Assembly: GCA_036009625.1 (NCBI GenBank)
Contig: DASYLJ010000068.1
Span: 1 to 32,291, forward strand
DNA: 32,291 nt
Source of the DNA: DASYLJ01 sp036009625
Lineage (GTDB): Bacteria > Desulfobacterota > Binatia > DP-6
Reading direction: 5' to 3'
The position numbers and the translations under genes were made by a program. Positions 24,343 through 31,719 of this stretch are shown here, piece by piece. The notes below the pieces were generated by a model. The model ran no database searches. It worked only from the letters and a program-made list of their open reading frames with translations, and was not told the DNA's origin. How positions within the stretch are numbered: position 1 is the stretch's first letter; every line of letters starts with the position of its first letter.

Positions 24343-25233
24343 TCACCTCCGCCGGGGACCGTCGCCGGCATCCTGCGCCGCGAGCTGGCCGATCGCCGAC
24401 CAGTCGAGCGCCTCCCCGCCCTGTGCCAGCAGTGTCAGGAAGCGGTCGCGCAGCAGGCTGGCCAACGGCATGGGCACGCGCAGCGTCTCCGCCGCGGCGA
24501 GAGTGAGACGGATGTCCTTCTGGCCGAGCGGTGCCGCGAACCCCGCGGGCTCGAACCGCTCCTCGACGATCATGGCGCCGTAGTTTTTGTAGACGGGCGA
24601 CGTGAAGAGCGTGGACGTCATGACGTCGAGATAGCGCTGCCGATCGATGCCGCCCTTGCCGACGAGTGCCATGGCTTCGCCCAGCGACTCGATCACGGCC
24701 GCGATGAGGAAGTTGCCGCTGAGCTTGACGAGGTTCGCATCGCGGGGCTGATCGCCGATGGGAAACGTCTTCTGGCCGATGGCGTCGAAGAGCGGCGCGC
24801 AGGTGGCGAGGACGTCGGCTGCGCCGGCGACGACGACGAACAGCTTCGCGGCGGCCGCCGCCTCCGGGCGGCCGAAGACCGGTGCCGCGACGAACCCCTG
24901 TCGGGCCTCGGCATGGGCGGCGGCGAGACGTTCCGACAGCGCGACGCCGATCGTGCTCAGCGACACGTGCACGGCCCCGTCCGGTAGGCTGGCGATCACG
25001 CCGTCCTCGCCGAAGACGACGTGCTCGAGCGCCGTGTCGTCGGCGAGCATCGTCATGACGGCGTCGCCGCGGCACGCGTCGCGCACCCGGGTGGCGGCGT
25101 GCGCGCCGCGCTCGACCAACGGCTGCATCCGGCTCGCCGTGCGGTTGTAGACCGTGACCTCGTGGCCGGCGGCGAGCAGGCTCGCCGCCATGCCGCTTCC
25201 CATCTGGCCCAACCCGATGAATCCGACCTTCAT
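24343..25233 (-). CDS. NAD(P)-dependent beta-hydroxyacid dehydrogenase (3-hydroxyisobutyrate dehydrogenase family)
   Basis: 296 residues, normal for the family; AAGGAG 6 bases before the ATG at 25233 supports the start. The N-terminal Rossmann motif GLGQMG (residues 7-12, GxGxxG) is followed by VYNRTASRMQPL, the NADP-type motif. Substrate-loop motif VAAPVFGRPEAA and the catalytic pair Lys 170 and Asn 174 (KLSGN) are intact. These enzymes oxidise or reduce small beta-hydroxyacids or aldehydes in the cytoplasm; the Gly-rich LSTIG and the C-terminal dehydrogenase-type helical domain are as expected. The gene is the third of a coupled run: periplasmic Cys protein, broken SnoaL-like gene, this enzyme. 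Its start overlaps the previous stop in ATGA. The physiological substrate is unknown. Confidence 0.92.
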   Translation of the reverse strand: MKVGFIGLGQMGSGMAASLLAAGHEVTVYNRTASRMQPLVERGAHAATRVRDACRGDAVMTMLADDTALEHVVFGEDGVIASLPDGAVHVSLSTIGVALSERLAAAHAEARQGFVAAPVFGRPEAAAAAKLFVVVAGAADVLATCAPLFDAIGQKTFPIGDQPRDANLVKLSGNFLIAAVIESLGEAMALVGKGGIDRQRYLDVMTSTLFTSPVYKNYGAMIVEERFEPAGFAAPLGQKDIRLTLAAAETLRVPMPLASLLRDRFLTLLAQGGEALDWSAIGQLAAQDAGDGPRRR

Positions 25234-25597
25234 GGCGCTCCTTTTCGCGACCTCGGGGAGATCTTCCCGGCGAACGTCTGGGTCACGATATGCCCATCCC
25301 GGACGAAGAAGGTATCGGTGCCGAGCTCGAACGTCTGGTCCGCCGTCTCCGCCGTCCAGACGATGAAGGCCGTGTCGCCGTCGACGTCCTGGCGCAACAG
25401 GTCGAAGCGCATCCCCGGCTTCGCGAACTGCCTGAACAGCCCGACGAAGAGCGCGCGGATGGCGTCGCCGCCCCGCAGCAGGCCATCGGGGTGAAGAGCC
25501 TCGCGCTGGGGGCGTAGTCGGCCATGATCCCGTCGAGGTCCTGCCGCGTGAAGCAGTCGAGATGATGCGCCAGCACGTCCGCCGTCGTCGGGGTCAT
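25230..25597 (-). pseudogene. SnoaL-like protein gene broken by a one-base frameshift
   Basis: Start ATG at 25597 overlaps the upstream stop (ATGA), and the TGA at 25232-25230 overlaps the next start (ATGA), so the gene borders are sound. But the first part (MTPTTADVLAHHLDCFTRQD...SARLFTP) and the second part (DGLLRGGDAIRALFVGLFRQ, VDGDTAFIVWTAETADQTFEL) are in different frames. The shift occurs at the CCCC run on the minus strand (25488-25491); one more C would give Thr-Pro-Asp-Gly and a continuous ~122-residue SnoaL-like protein. Ordinary members are small and cytoplasmic. The coding pattern is otherwise intact, so this may be an assembly indel in a homopolymer rather than a dead gene. Confidence 0.78.
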
Positions 25598-26106
25598 TTC
25601 GTGTCTCCACCGGGCGTCGTCGCCGCGACCAGATCCGGCCCCTGCACGTACAGCGCCGCGTGACCGTCCTTCGTTCGTGTCAGCATCCCGGTGGCCGACA
25701 CCTGCCGGGCGATGAGCGACGCGAGCTGCTCGCGAACGTCGATCGTCCCGTCGCGCCGCGGATCGTGCTCCTCGACGAACAGCAGCGTGAGCGTCCCCGC
25801 AGCGTCCACGATGCCCGCGGGTTGGCCGTGGCGGATGCATGCGGCACCGCATGCCCGGTGGGCATCCCCCCGCTTTCCGAGCTGGAGGAAACACGACACC
25901 TCGACCACCTCGCCGGTGATCGTGGCGACCGCGCCCGCGGCCAGCACCTCTTTCTGCGCGGGCGTGGCCGCGGCCTTCTCCGTGGTGTCCGTCCAGTGCG
26001 CCGTCGCCTTCGAGCCGATCGCGTCGGGGGCGGCGTCGGCTGCGGTGCCCACCTGCGCGAGCGCCAGCGGGAGCAGCGCGAGCCAGACCATCGTCGATGT
26101 CGTCAT
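25594..26106 (-). CDS. Periplasmic Cys-containing protein, function unknown
   Basis: About 170 residues from ATG 26106 (MTTSTMVWLALLPLALAQVG), with a signal peptide cut near TAADA. The mature part contains GEVVEVSCFLQLGKRGDAHRACGAACIRH followed by GQPAGIVDAAGTLTLLF, an arrangement of three Cys and a His that recurs in small periplasmic proteins with an OB-like beta barrel. A second strand set (VSATGMLTRTKDGHAALYVQG) closes the domain. The Cys/His pattern suggests metal or haem-related binding, but no family name can be given. The stop overlaps the start of the SnoaL-like gene. The gene is divergent from the molybdenum operon across 198 bases, so the two may share a regulatory region. Confidence 0.8.
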   Translation of the reverse strand: MTTSTMVWLALLPLALAQVGTAADAAPDAIGSKATAHWTDTTEKAAATPAQKEVLAAGAVATITGEVVEVSCFLQLGKRGDAHRACGAACIRHGQPAGIVDAAGTLTLLFVEEHDPRRDGTIDVREQLASLIARQVSATGMLTRTKDGHAALYVQGPDLVAATTPGGDTK

Positions 26107-26219
26107 GTGATCCGTCCAGCAATCCGGATGCCGCTCGATGCATGGCGCTGCGAGCCCGCGGGGCGGGTAGACTGCCCAGGCCTCGGCGCACGGTGCCCAG
26201 ATGACGGCAGCACGTCGTG

Positions 26220-26238
26220 TCGAATTCCCAGGATTCGA
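26220..26238. promoter_or_regulatory. Inverted repeat in the divergent region before the molybdenum operon
   Basis: TCGAAT (26220-26225) and ATTCGA (26233-26238) are perfect inverted copies with seven bases between them. The site lies about 67 bases before the Fe-S subunit start and 114 bases before the divergent periplasmic gene, so it is a candidate operator. The remainder of 26107-26304 holds no convincing -35/-10 pair. A looser AATTCCC/GGGAATT pair surrounds the same site. Confidence 0.35.
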
Positions 26239-26304
26239 GGACCGCCAGGCGGCAGGGGAATTGCGCTCGTTCAGGCCGCAGCTAAGGAGACGAGAGAGGC
26301 CGGC

Positions 26305-26766
26305 ATGACGACGATCAAGGTGAACGGCGCACCGCGTGAGGTGGACGTCGATGCGAACACCCCGCTGCTGTGGGTACTGCGCGACGAGCTCAGGCTGACC
26401 GGAACGAAGTATGGCTGCGGGGTCGCGCAGTGCGGTGCCTGCACGGTGCACATCGACGGAGAAGCGGCGCGCGCCTGCGTGACGCCGGTGAGCGCGGTTC
26501 GGGATCGCAACGTCGTCACCATCGAAGGCGTGTCGGGTACGGCGGCGCAGGCGGTGCAGGATGCATGGCGCCGCCTCGACGTGGTGCAGTGTGGCTACTG
26601 CCAGTCCGGCCAGATCATGTCGGCCGTGGCACTGCTGACGGAGCGCCCTCACCCCTCCGACGACGACATCGACGCGGCGATGACCGGCAACGTGTGTCGC
26701 TGCGTCACGTACGTTCGCATCCGCGCGGCCATCAAGGACGCGAGCCGGACGCTGGGCGGAGGCTGA
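26305..26766 (+). CDS. 2Fe-2S subunit of a molybdenum hydroxylase (IorA/CoxS-like)
   Basis: 153 residues, GAGAGG about 6 bases upstream of the ATG. It carries two [2Fe-2S] binding sites: a plant-ferredoxin cluster at Cys 38, 43, 46 and 58 (GCGVAQCGAC) and the family-specific helical cluster at Cys 96, 99, 131 and 133 (CGYCQSGQ and CRC). It passes electrons from the molybdopterin subunit to an acceptor. The single small subunit without a FAD subunit is typical of the isoquinoline 1-oxidoreductase/aldehyde dehydrogenase group with a cytochrome acceptor. The Mo-subunit gene starts two bases after its stop. Family and partner are secure, the substrate is not. Confidence 0.95.
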   Translation: MTTIKVNGAPREVDVDANTPLLWVLRDELRLTGTKYGCGVAQCGACTVHIDGEAARACVTPVSAVRDRNVVTIEGVSGTAAQAVQDAWRRLDVVQCGYCQSGQIMSAVALLTERPHPSDDDIDAAMTGNVCRCVTYVRIRAAIKDASRTLGGG

Positions 26767-26767
26767 C

Positions 26768-28948
26768 ATGGCGATCCGGAGCAGCGCATCGCTCGGTCTC
26801 GCGCTGAGTCGCCGCCGGTTCCTGGAGGCGGGGGCGGCGGTCGGCGCGGCATTGCTGATCGGGTTCGAGCTCGGCGACGGCCGACGTGTGCTCGCGGCGA
26901 CGACCGACGGCCCGTTCGCGCCGAACGCGTTCGTGCGCATCGCGCCCGACGGCACCGTGACGATCATCGCCAAGCACGTCGAGCTCGGACAGGGCAGCTA
27001 CACCGGACTAGCGACGATCCTCGCCGAGGAGCTCGACGCCGACTGGTCGCAGGTGACGGTCGAGTCCGCTCCCGCCGACGTCGCGCTCTACAAGAATCTC
27101 CTCGTGGGTGCGCAGCTCACCGGCGGCAGCTCGGCGATGGCGAACTCGTGGGACCAGCTCCGCAACGCGGGCGGCGTCGCGCGGGCGATGCTGGTGTCGG
27201 CCGCGTCGGCGGAGTGGGGCGTGCCCGCGAGCGGGATCACGGTCGAACGCGGCGTCGTGCAGCATGCGGCGTCCGGGCGGCGTGCCACCTTCGGAGTGCT
27301 CGCAGCGAAGGCGGCCACGATGCCGGTTCCCGCGAGCGTCACCCTGAAGGAACCCAAGGACTGGAAGCTCGTCGGCCAGCAGCACCTGCCGCGTCTCGAC
27401 TCGAAGGCGAAGACCGACGGCTCGGCCCAGTTCACGCTCGACGTCTACCTGCCGGAAATGCTGACGGCGCTCATCGCGCGCCCGCCCCGTTTCGGCGCCA
27501 CGGTGCGCAGCTTCGACGCGTCGGCGGCGTTGCAGGTGAACGGCGTCACCGACGTCGTCGAGGTTCCGGCCGGCATTGCCGTTCTCGGGCGGGGCTTCTG
27601 GGCGGCGCGCAAGGGCCGTGCGGCGTTGAAGATCGCGTGGGACGAGAGCGCGGCCGAGATGCGCAGCAGCGAGGCGCTGTTCACCGCCTACACGGAGCTC
27701 GCACGGCAGCCCGGCACCCGCGCGCGACGGGACGGTGATCCCGATGCCGCCATCGCCGGCGCCGCCACGGTGGTCGAAGCCGTCTACGAGTTCCCCTACC
27801 TGGCGCACGCACCGATGGAGCCGCTCGATTGCGTCGTCCGACTGGGCGCGGACGCGTGCGAGGTGTGGGCGGGCTCGCAGGCACAGACCATCGATCAGGA
27901 GACGGTGGCCACGGTGGTGGGGCTCCCGAAGGAGAAGGTGCAGATACACACCCTGCTCGCGGGCGGGAGCTTCGGCCGTCGCGCCACGCCCAACGGCGAC
28001 GTGGCGGGCGAGGCCGCGAGCATCGCCAAAGCGATCGGTGGCCGCCAACCCGTGAAGCTCGTGTGGACCCGCGAGGACGACATCCGTGGCGGGCGCTATC
28101 GGCCGCTCTACGTGCATCGCATCCGCGCGGGGATCGACGCGTCGGGCCGTATCGTCGGTTGGGAGCACCGCATCGTCGGGCAGTCGATCTTCAAGGGCTC
28201 GGCGCTCGAGTCGCGCGTGAAGGACGGCATCGACCCGACGTCGGTCGAAGGCGCGACCACGCTCCCATACGACGTCGGGAGCATCGGCGTGGACCTGCAC
28301 ACGACCGACGTCGGCGTGCCGGTGCTGTGGTGGCGATCGGTCGGGAGCACGCACACCGCCTACTCGACCGAGACGTTCATCGACGAGCTGGCGCACGCGG
28401 CGGGACGCGACCCGGTGGAGTTCCGTCGCGCGATGCTGGCGAAGGCGCCGCGACATCTCGCGGCGCTCGACCTGGCGACGCAGAAGGCCGGGTGGGGGAC
28501 GGCGCTCCCGACCGGCCGCGCCCGTGGCTTCGCGATCCACGAGTCGTTCAAGACCGTCGTCGCGCAGGTTGCCGAGGTGTCGCTCGGAGCGGACGGTCGT
28601 CCGAAGGTCGAGCGCGTCGTGTGCGCGGTCGACTGCGGCATCGCGATCAATCCGGACGTCGTTCGCGCGCAGATGGAGGGCAGCATCGGCTTCGGCTTCG
28701 GCGCGGCGCTCCACAGCGAGATCACGCTCGTCGACGGCCGCGTCCAGCAGTCGAACTTCAACGACTATCGCCCACTCCGCATCGAGGAGATGCCAGCCGT
28801 CGAGGTCTACATCGTGCCGTCGGCGTCGCCACCCACCGGTGTCGGCGAGCCCGGCGTTCCTCCGATCGCGCCCGCCGTCGCGAACGCCATGTTCCAGCTG
28901 ACCGGCCGCCGCGCGCGCCGCCTGCCGTTCGCGCGCCGCACGGTCTGA
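26768..28948 (+). CDS. Molybdopterin-binding subunit of a molybdenum hydroxylase (IorB-like, Tat-exported)
   Basis: 726 residues. The N-terminus is a Tat signal (LALSRRRFLEAGAAVGAALL, twin Arg 15-16), so the enzyme is exported folded with its cofactor. Motifs of the xanthine dehydrogenase family follow: IAKHVELGQGSYTGLATILAEEL, GGSSAMANSWDQLRNAGG, APMEPLDCVV, GGSFGRRATPNGDV, and RSVGSTHTAYSTETFIDELAH. Glu 694 in GVGEPGVPP is the catalytic base that activates the hydroxyl at molybdenum. These enzymes hydroxylate N-heterocycles or oxidise aldehydes. The 2Fe-2S subunit is encoded just upstream and the dihaem cytochrome c just downstream, completing an electron route to the periplasm. Substrate unknown. 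Confidence 0.95.
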   Translation: MAIRSSASLGLALSRRRFLEAGAAVGAALLIGFELGDGRRVLAATTDGPFAPNAFVRIAPDGTVTIIAKHVELGQGSYTGLATILAEELDADWSQVTVESAPADVALYKNLLVGAQLTGGSSAMANSWDQLRNAGGVARAMLVSAASAEWGVPASGITVERGVVQHAASGRRATFGVLAAKAATMPVPASVTLKEPKDWKLVGQQHLPRLDSKAKTDGSAQFTLDVYLPEMLTALIARPPRFGATVRSFDASAALQVNGVTDVVEVPAGIAVLGRGFWAARKGRAALKIAWDESAAEMRSSEALFTAYTELARQPGTRARRDGDPDAAIAGAATVVEAVYEFPYLAHAPMEPLDCVVRLGADACEVWAGSQAQTIDQETVATVVGLPKEKVQIHTLLAGGSFGRRATPNGDVAGEAASIAKAIGGRQPVKLVWTREDDIRGGRYRPLYVHRIRAGIDASGRIVGWEHRIVGQSIFKGSALESRVKDGIDPTSVEGATTLPYDVGSIGVDLHTTDVGVPVLWWRSVGSTHTAYSTETFIDELAHAAGRDPVEFRRAMLAKAPRHLAALDLATQKAGWGTALPTGRARGFAIHESFKTVVAQVAEVSLGADGRPKVERVVCAVDCGIAINPDVVRAQMEGSIGFGFGAALHSEITLVDGRVQQSNFNDYRPLRIEEMPAVEVYIVPSASPPTGVGEPGVPPIAPAVANAMFQLTGRRARRLPFARRTV

Positions 28949-28956
28949 GAGAGGCC

Positions 28957-29574
28957 ATGACGATGCGACGGCGATCCATGGAATGCATCCTCGCGGCGAT
29001 CGGCGTCGCCGCGGTGTCGATCTCGGACCCGGCACGCGTGCGTGCGGACGAATCGCTGCGGCCGCCGAGCGCCTTCGCGGGCATCACCGATACCCGAGAG
29101 CGTTCGCAGGCCCTGTTCGTGGAAGCGGGCAAGGTGATCCAGCACCCGCGCTGCGTGAACTGTCACCCGGCGGGCGATCGACCCCTGCAGGGCGACGACG
29201 GTCACCTGCACGAGCCGGCCGTGCGTCGTGGTTCCGACGGGCATGGCGCGCCGGGGCTGCACTGCACGGCATGTCACCAGACGGCGAACTACGATGCGGT
29301 CGGAATGCCGGGGCACGCGGACTGGCACCTGGCGCCGCTGGAGATGGCGTGGCAGGGCCGCTCCCTCGCGGAGATCTGCGTCCAGATCAAAGACCCCGCG
29401 CGCAATGGAGGACGCAGCCTGGCCCAGATCGTCGAGCACATGAGCCACGACTCGCTCGTCGGCTGGGGGTGGGCGCCGGGTGCCGGTCGCGAGCCCGCGC
29501 CAGGCACACAGGCGGCGCTCGGCGAGCTCGTCGCGGCATGGGTCGAGACCGGGGCGGCGTGTCCGACGCCATGA
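28957..29574 (+). CDS. Dihaem c-type cytochrome, electron acceptor of the molybdenum hydroxylase
   Basis: 205 residues; GAGAGAGG directly before ATG 28957. The start could also be the ATG at 28963. An export signal is present (RRRSMECILAAIGVAAVSIS). Two haem c sites, CVNCH at 66-70 and CTACH at 103-107, are visible; axial Met or His ligands may come from HMSHDS, WHLAP or MPGHADWH. The gene lies 8 bases after the Mo subunit and its stop overlaps the XdhC start (ATGA). This fits the role of cytochrome c partner for Tat-exported isoquinoline-type oxidoreductases. Whether the protein is soluble or membrane-attached is not clear; no second membrane segment is seen. Confidence 0.9.
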   Translation: MTMRRRSMECILAAIGVAAVSISDPARVRADESLRPPSAFAGITDTRERSQALFVEAGKVIQHPRCVNCHPAGDRPLQGDDGHLHEPAVRRGSDGHGAPGLHCTACHQTANYDAVGMPGHADWHLAPLEMAWQGRSLAEICVQIKDPARNGGRSLAQIVEHMSHDSLVGWGWAPGAGREPAPGTQAALGELVAAWVETGAACPTP

Positions 29575-30710
29575 TGCGGGACGTCCTCGCGGCGTGGCGC
29601 GCGGCAGAGGCACGCGACGAGCCGGCCGTGCTGGCCACCGTGGTGCACGTGGAGGGCTCGGGGTATCGCCGCCCGGGCGCGCGGCTCCTCGTCAGCGCAC
29701 GGGGCGAGACGGTGGGCGCAATCAGCGGTGGCTGCCTCGAGACCGACCTCGCGCGTCGCGCGTGGTGGATGACGGCTTCGGGACCCGCGGTGGTGTCCTA
29801 CGACGCCGGCACGATCGGCGAGGTCGATCCGCGATCGGGCTGCGGCGGGGTCATCACGGTCCTCGTCGAGCGGCTCACGCCGCACGCCGAGCCCAATCCG
29901 CTCGACGTCATCGAGGCGGTGCAGCGCACGCGGCGACCGGGGCTCGTGGTCACCGCGCTCGACGAGCGGTCGGGTGCGGGTGCGCATCACCTCGTGTTTC
30001 CGGACGACACGCGGTGTGGTGACGTTCCGCAGCTGCGAGCGGCCGCCGATCACGCCATCGCCGCCGGTCTCCGCGAGGGCGCGCATGCGATGATCGTCGA
30101 CGGGCAGGCGACGCTCGTCGAAGTCGTCGGGCCACCACCGGCGCTCGTCGTCTTCGGCACCGGCAACGATGGCCACGCGCTCGTCACCTTCGCTGCGACC
30201 CTCGGCTGGGACGTCACCGTGACCGGAAGCCATGCGTTGCGTGCGCGGGCGGAGCGCTTCCCGCATGCGAATCGCGTCGTGCTGACCTCGCCCGACGCGC
30301 CGCTGTCGGGCGTCCCGCTCGACGCCGAGACCTCGGTGGCGGTGATGACGCACAGCCTCGCCTTGGACGCGGTGATCCTGCACGAGTTGCGCGGCGTACC
30401 GCTGCGCTATCTCGGCCTCCTCGGTCCTCGTCATCGTACCGACGGCCTGTTGGCGAGCCTGTTCGCCGGCGACGCCCCGGGGTTGGCGCGAATGCGCGCA
30501 CGGCTCCACGCGCCGATCGGGCTCGACCTCGGTGCGGACGGCCCGAACGAGATCGCGCTCGCGATCGTCGCCGAGATCCGCGCGGTGCTCGCGGGCCGTG
30601 CGGGCGGCAGGCTCCGTGACCGCTCGGCGGCACTGCACCCGGCACCGCTCCGGCAGGTCGCATCGGTGCTGGACGCGCGGCAGCGGACGGCGGTCGGGGG
30701 ACGTCGATGA
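29571..30710 (+). CDS. xdhC: XdhC/CoxI-family molybdenum cofactor maturation protein
   Basis: 379 residues from ATG 29571, which overlaps the cytochrome stop (ATGA). The N-terminal XdhC_CoxI region shows VEGSGYRRPGARLLVS and AISGGCLETDL. The C-terminal half is a Rossmann fold (VVFGTGNDGHALVTFAATLGWDVTVT) with the family pattern MTHSLALDAVILHEL and RYLGLLGPRHRTDGLL. XdhC proteins bind molybdenum cofactor, promote its sulfuration and hand it to the hydroxylase apoenzyme in the cytoplasm before Tat export. Its place immediately after the enzyme genes supports this. The stop overlaps the MocA start by four bases. Confidence 0.93.
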   Translation: MMRDVLAAWRAAEARDEPAVLATVVHVEGSGYRRPGARLLVSARGETVGAISGGCLETDLARRAWWMTASGPAVVSYDAGTIGEVDPRSGCGGVITVLVERLTPHAEPNPLDVIEAVQRTRRPGLVVTALDERSGAGAHHLVFPDDTRCGDVPQLRAAADHAIAAGLREGAHAMIVDGQATLVEVVGPPPALVVFGTGNDGHALVTFAATLGWDVTVTGSHALRARAERFPHANRVVLTSPDAPLSGVPLDAETSVAVMTHSLALDAVILHELRGVPLRYLGLLGPRHRTDGLLASLFAGDAPGLARMRARLHAPIGLDLGADGPNEIALAIVAEIRAVLAGRAGGRLRDRSAALHPAPLRQVASVLDARQRTAVGGRR

Positions 30711-31351
30711 CGAACGACGCCTCCGACGATCGCGTCGCGCTCGTCGTGCTGGCCGCCGGCGGGTCGTCGCGCATGGGGCAGCCGAAGCAGCTGCTCCCGT
30801 ACCGTGGCACGTCCCTGCTGCGGCATGCCGCGACGGAGGCCGTGGCGTCGAGGTGTCGGCCCGTGACCGTGGTGCTGGGGCATGCGGCCGAGCGGCTCGC
30901 ACCAGAGATCGCGGACCTGCCGGTCCGCACCGTGGTGAATCGCGTATGGACGACCGGCATGGCGTCGTCGATCCGGACGGGGATCGAAACAGTGCTCGAC
31001 GTCGACCCAGGCGCCGAGGCGGCCGTTCTCATGCTGTGCGATCAACCGCTGGTCAGCGCGCCACTGCTCGACGCCCTCGTGAACACGTGGCGAAGCACTG
31101 GCCGTTCGATCGTCGCCTCTGACTACGGTGGTGGGCTCGGGGTGCCCGCGATCTTCGCGCGCTGCTGGTTCGACGACCTCAGGTGCCTGAGGGGTGACGT
31201 CGGTGCGAAGGCGATGCTCCGAACCCATGCCGCCCACGTTGCGCTCGTGCCATTCCCCGGTGGCGCCATCGACGTGGACTCCCCGGCCGACCATGCGCGG
31301 CTGGCGACGATGGCCCGCATCGGCGCACGTCAGCAGTACACCGGGTTGTAG
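30707..31351 (+). CDS. mocA: MocA-like molybdenum cofactor cytidylyltransferase
   Basis: 214 residues, start overlapping the XdhC stop (ATGA at 30707-30710). The nucleotidyltransferase signature VVLAAGGSSRMGQPKQLLP lies at the N-terminus, and LMLCDQPLVSAPLLDAL supplies the metal-binding Asp. GGGLGVPAIFAR, with a GDVGAKAML motif, matches the MocA/MobA-like fold. Related enzymes transfer CMP from CTP to molybdopterin, making the cytosine dinucleotide form used by this kind of hydroxylase. It is the last gene of the operon. Its last 22 bases overlap the 3' end of the convergent Gly-rich gene. Confidence 0.92.
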   Translation: MTNDASDDRVALVVLAAGGSSRMGQPKQLLPYRGTSLLRHAATEAVASRCRPVTVVLGHAAERLAPEIADLPVRTVVNRVWTTGMASSIRTGIETVLDVDPGAEAAVLMLCDQPLVSAPLLDALVNTWRSTGRSIVASDYGGGLGVPAIFARCWFDDLRCLRGDVGAKAMLRTHAAHVALVPFPGGAIDVDSPADHARLATMARIGARQQYTGL

Positions 31352-31719
31352 TACGGCGAGTACGGATCGCAGTACGGATCGACGTAAGGATCGTAGTACG
31401 GGCCGTACCCGTAGTACGGCACGGCGAGGAACGGGTAGATGCGCCGACCGTGGTCCAGGTGGGGGTAGTGATCGTCGTAGTGCCCATACGACCCCGGGCC
31501 TCGCGTGCCACCAAACGAATGTCCGGCGAATTGGTTGCCGCCGAAGCCGCCGCCATGGAATCCGCCGCCGCCGAAGCCGTGACCACCACCGCCACCGCCA
31601 CTGAACCCGCCGCCGTGGCCGCCGCCACCACCACCTCCGCCGCCGCGTCCCCACGCCGCCACGCCCACCAGAGTGAGCAACAACACGGCGACCATGCCGA
31701 CCCTGCGGAGCGGCTTCAT
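31330..31719 (-). CDS. Secreted Gly-rich and Tyr/Pro-rich small protein
   Basis: 129 residues, starting at ATG 31719 inside an ATGA overlap with the aldo/keto reductase stop. A signal peptide (MKPLRRVGMVAVLLLTLVGVAAW) leads into a run of Gly with scattered Phe and His (GGGFSGGGGGGHGFGGGGF), then a Tyr/Pro/Asp-rich tail (PYYDPYVDPYCDPYSPYYNP) ending in Cys. The composition is that of structural or matrix-forming secreted proteins, and short repeats underlie the tail. No domain was recognised. It shares its last 22 bases with the end of the MocA gene on the other strand. Confidence 0.75.
   Translation of the reverse strand: MKPLRRVGMVAVLLLTLVGVAAWGRGGGGGGGGGHGGGFSGGGGGGHGFGGGGFHGGGFGGNQFAGHSFGGTRGPGSYGHYDDHYPHLDHGRRIYPFLAVPYYGYGPYYDPYVDPYCDPYSPYYNPVYC
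31350..31419. repeat. Degenerate 12-base direct repeats in the Gly-rich gene
   Basis: On the plus strand a unit near GTACGGATCGCA recurs about five times (GTACGGATCGCA, GTACGGATCGAC, GTAAGGATCGTA and related), with shorter imperfect copies at either side. They encode the Tyr-Asp-Pro-Tyr pattern of the tail on the minus strand. It is an expanding micro-repeat within coding sequence, not a separate element. Confidence 0.6.

Noticed and set aside
27008..29035. A 675-residue minus-strand reading opposite the Mo-subunit gene
   Set aside because: It is the antisense frame of a well-recognised enzyme and has no own motif.
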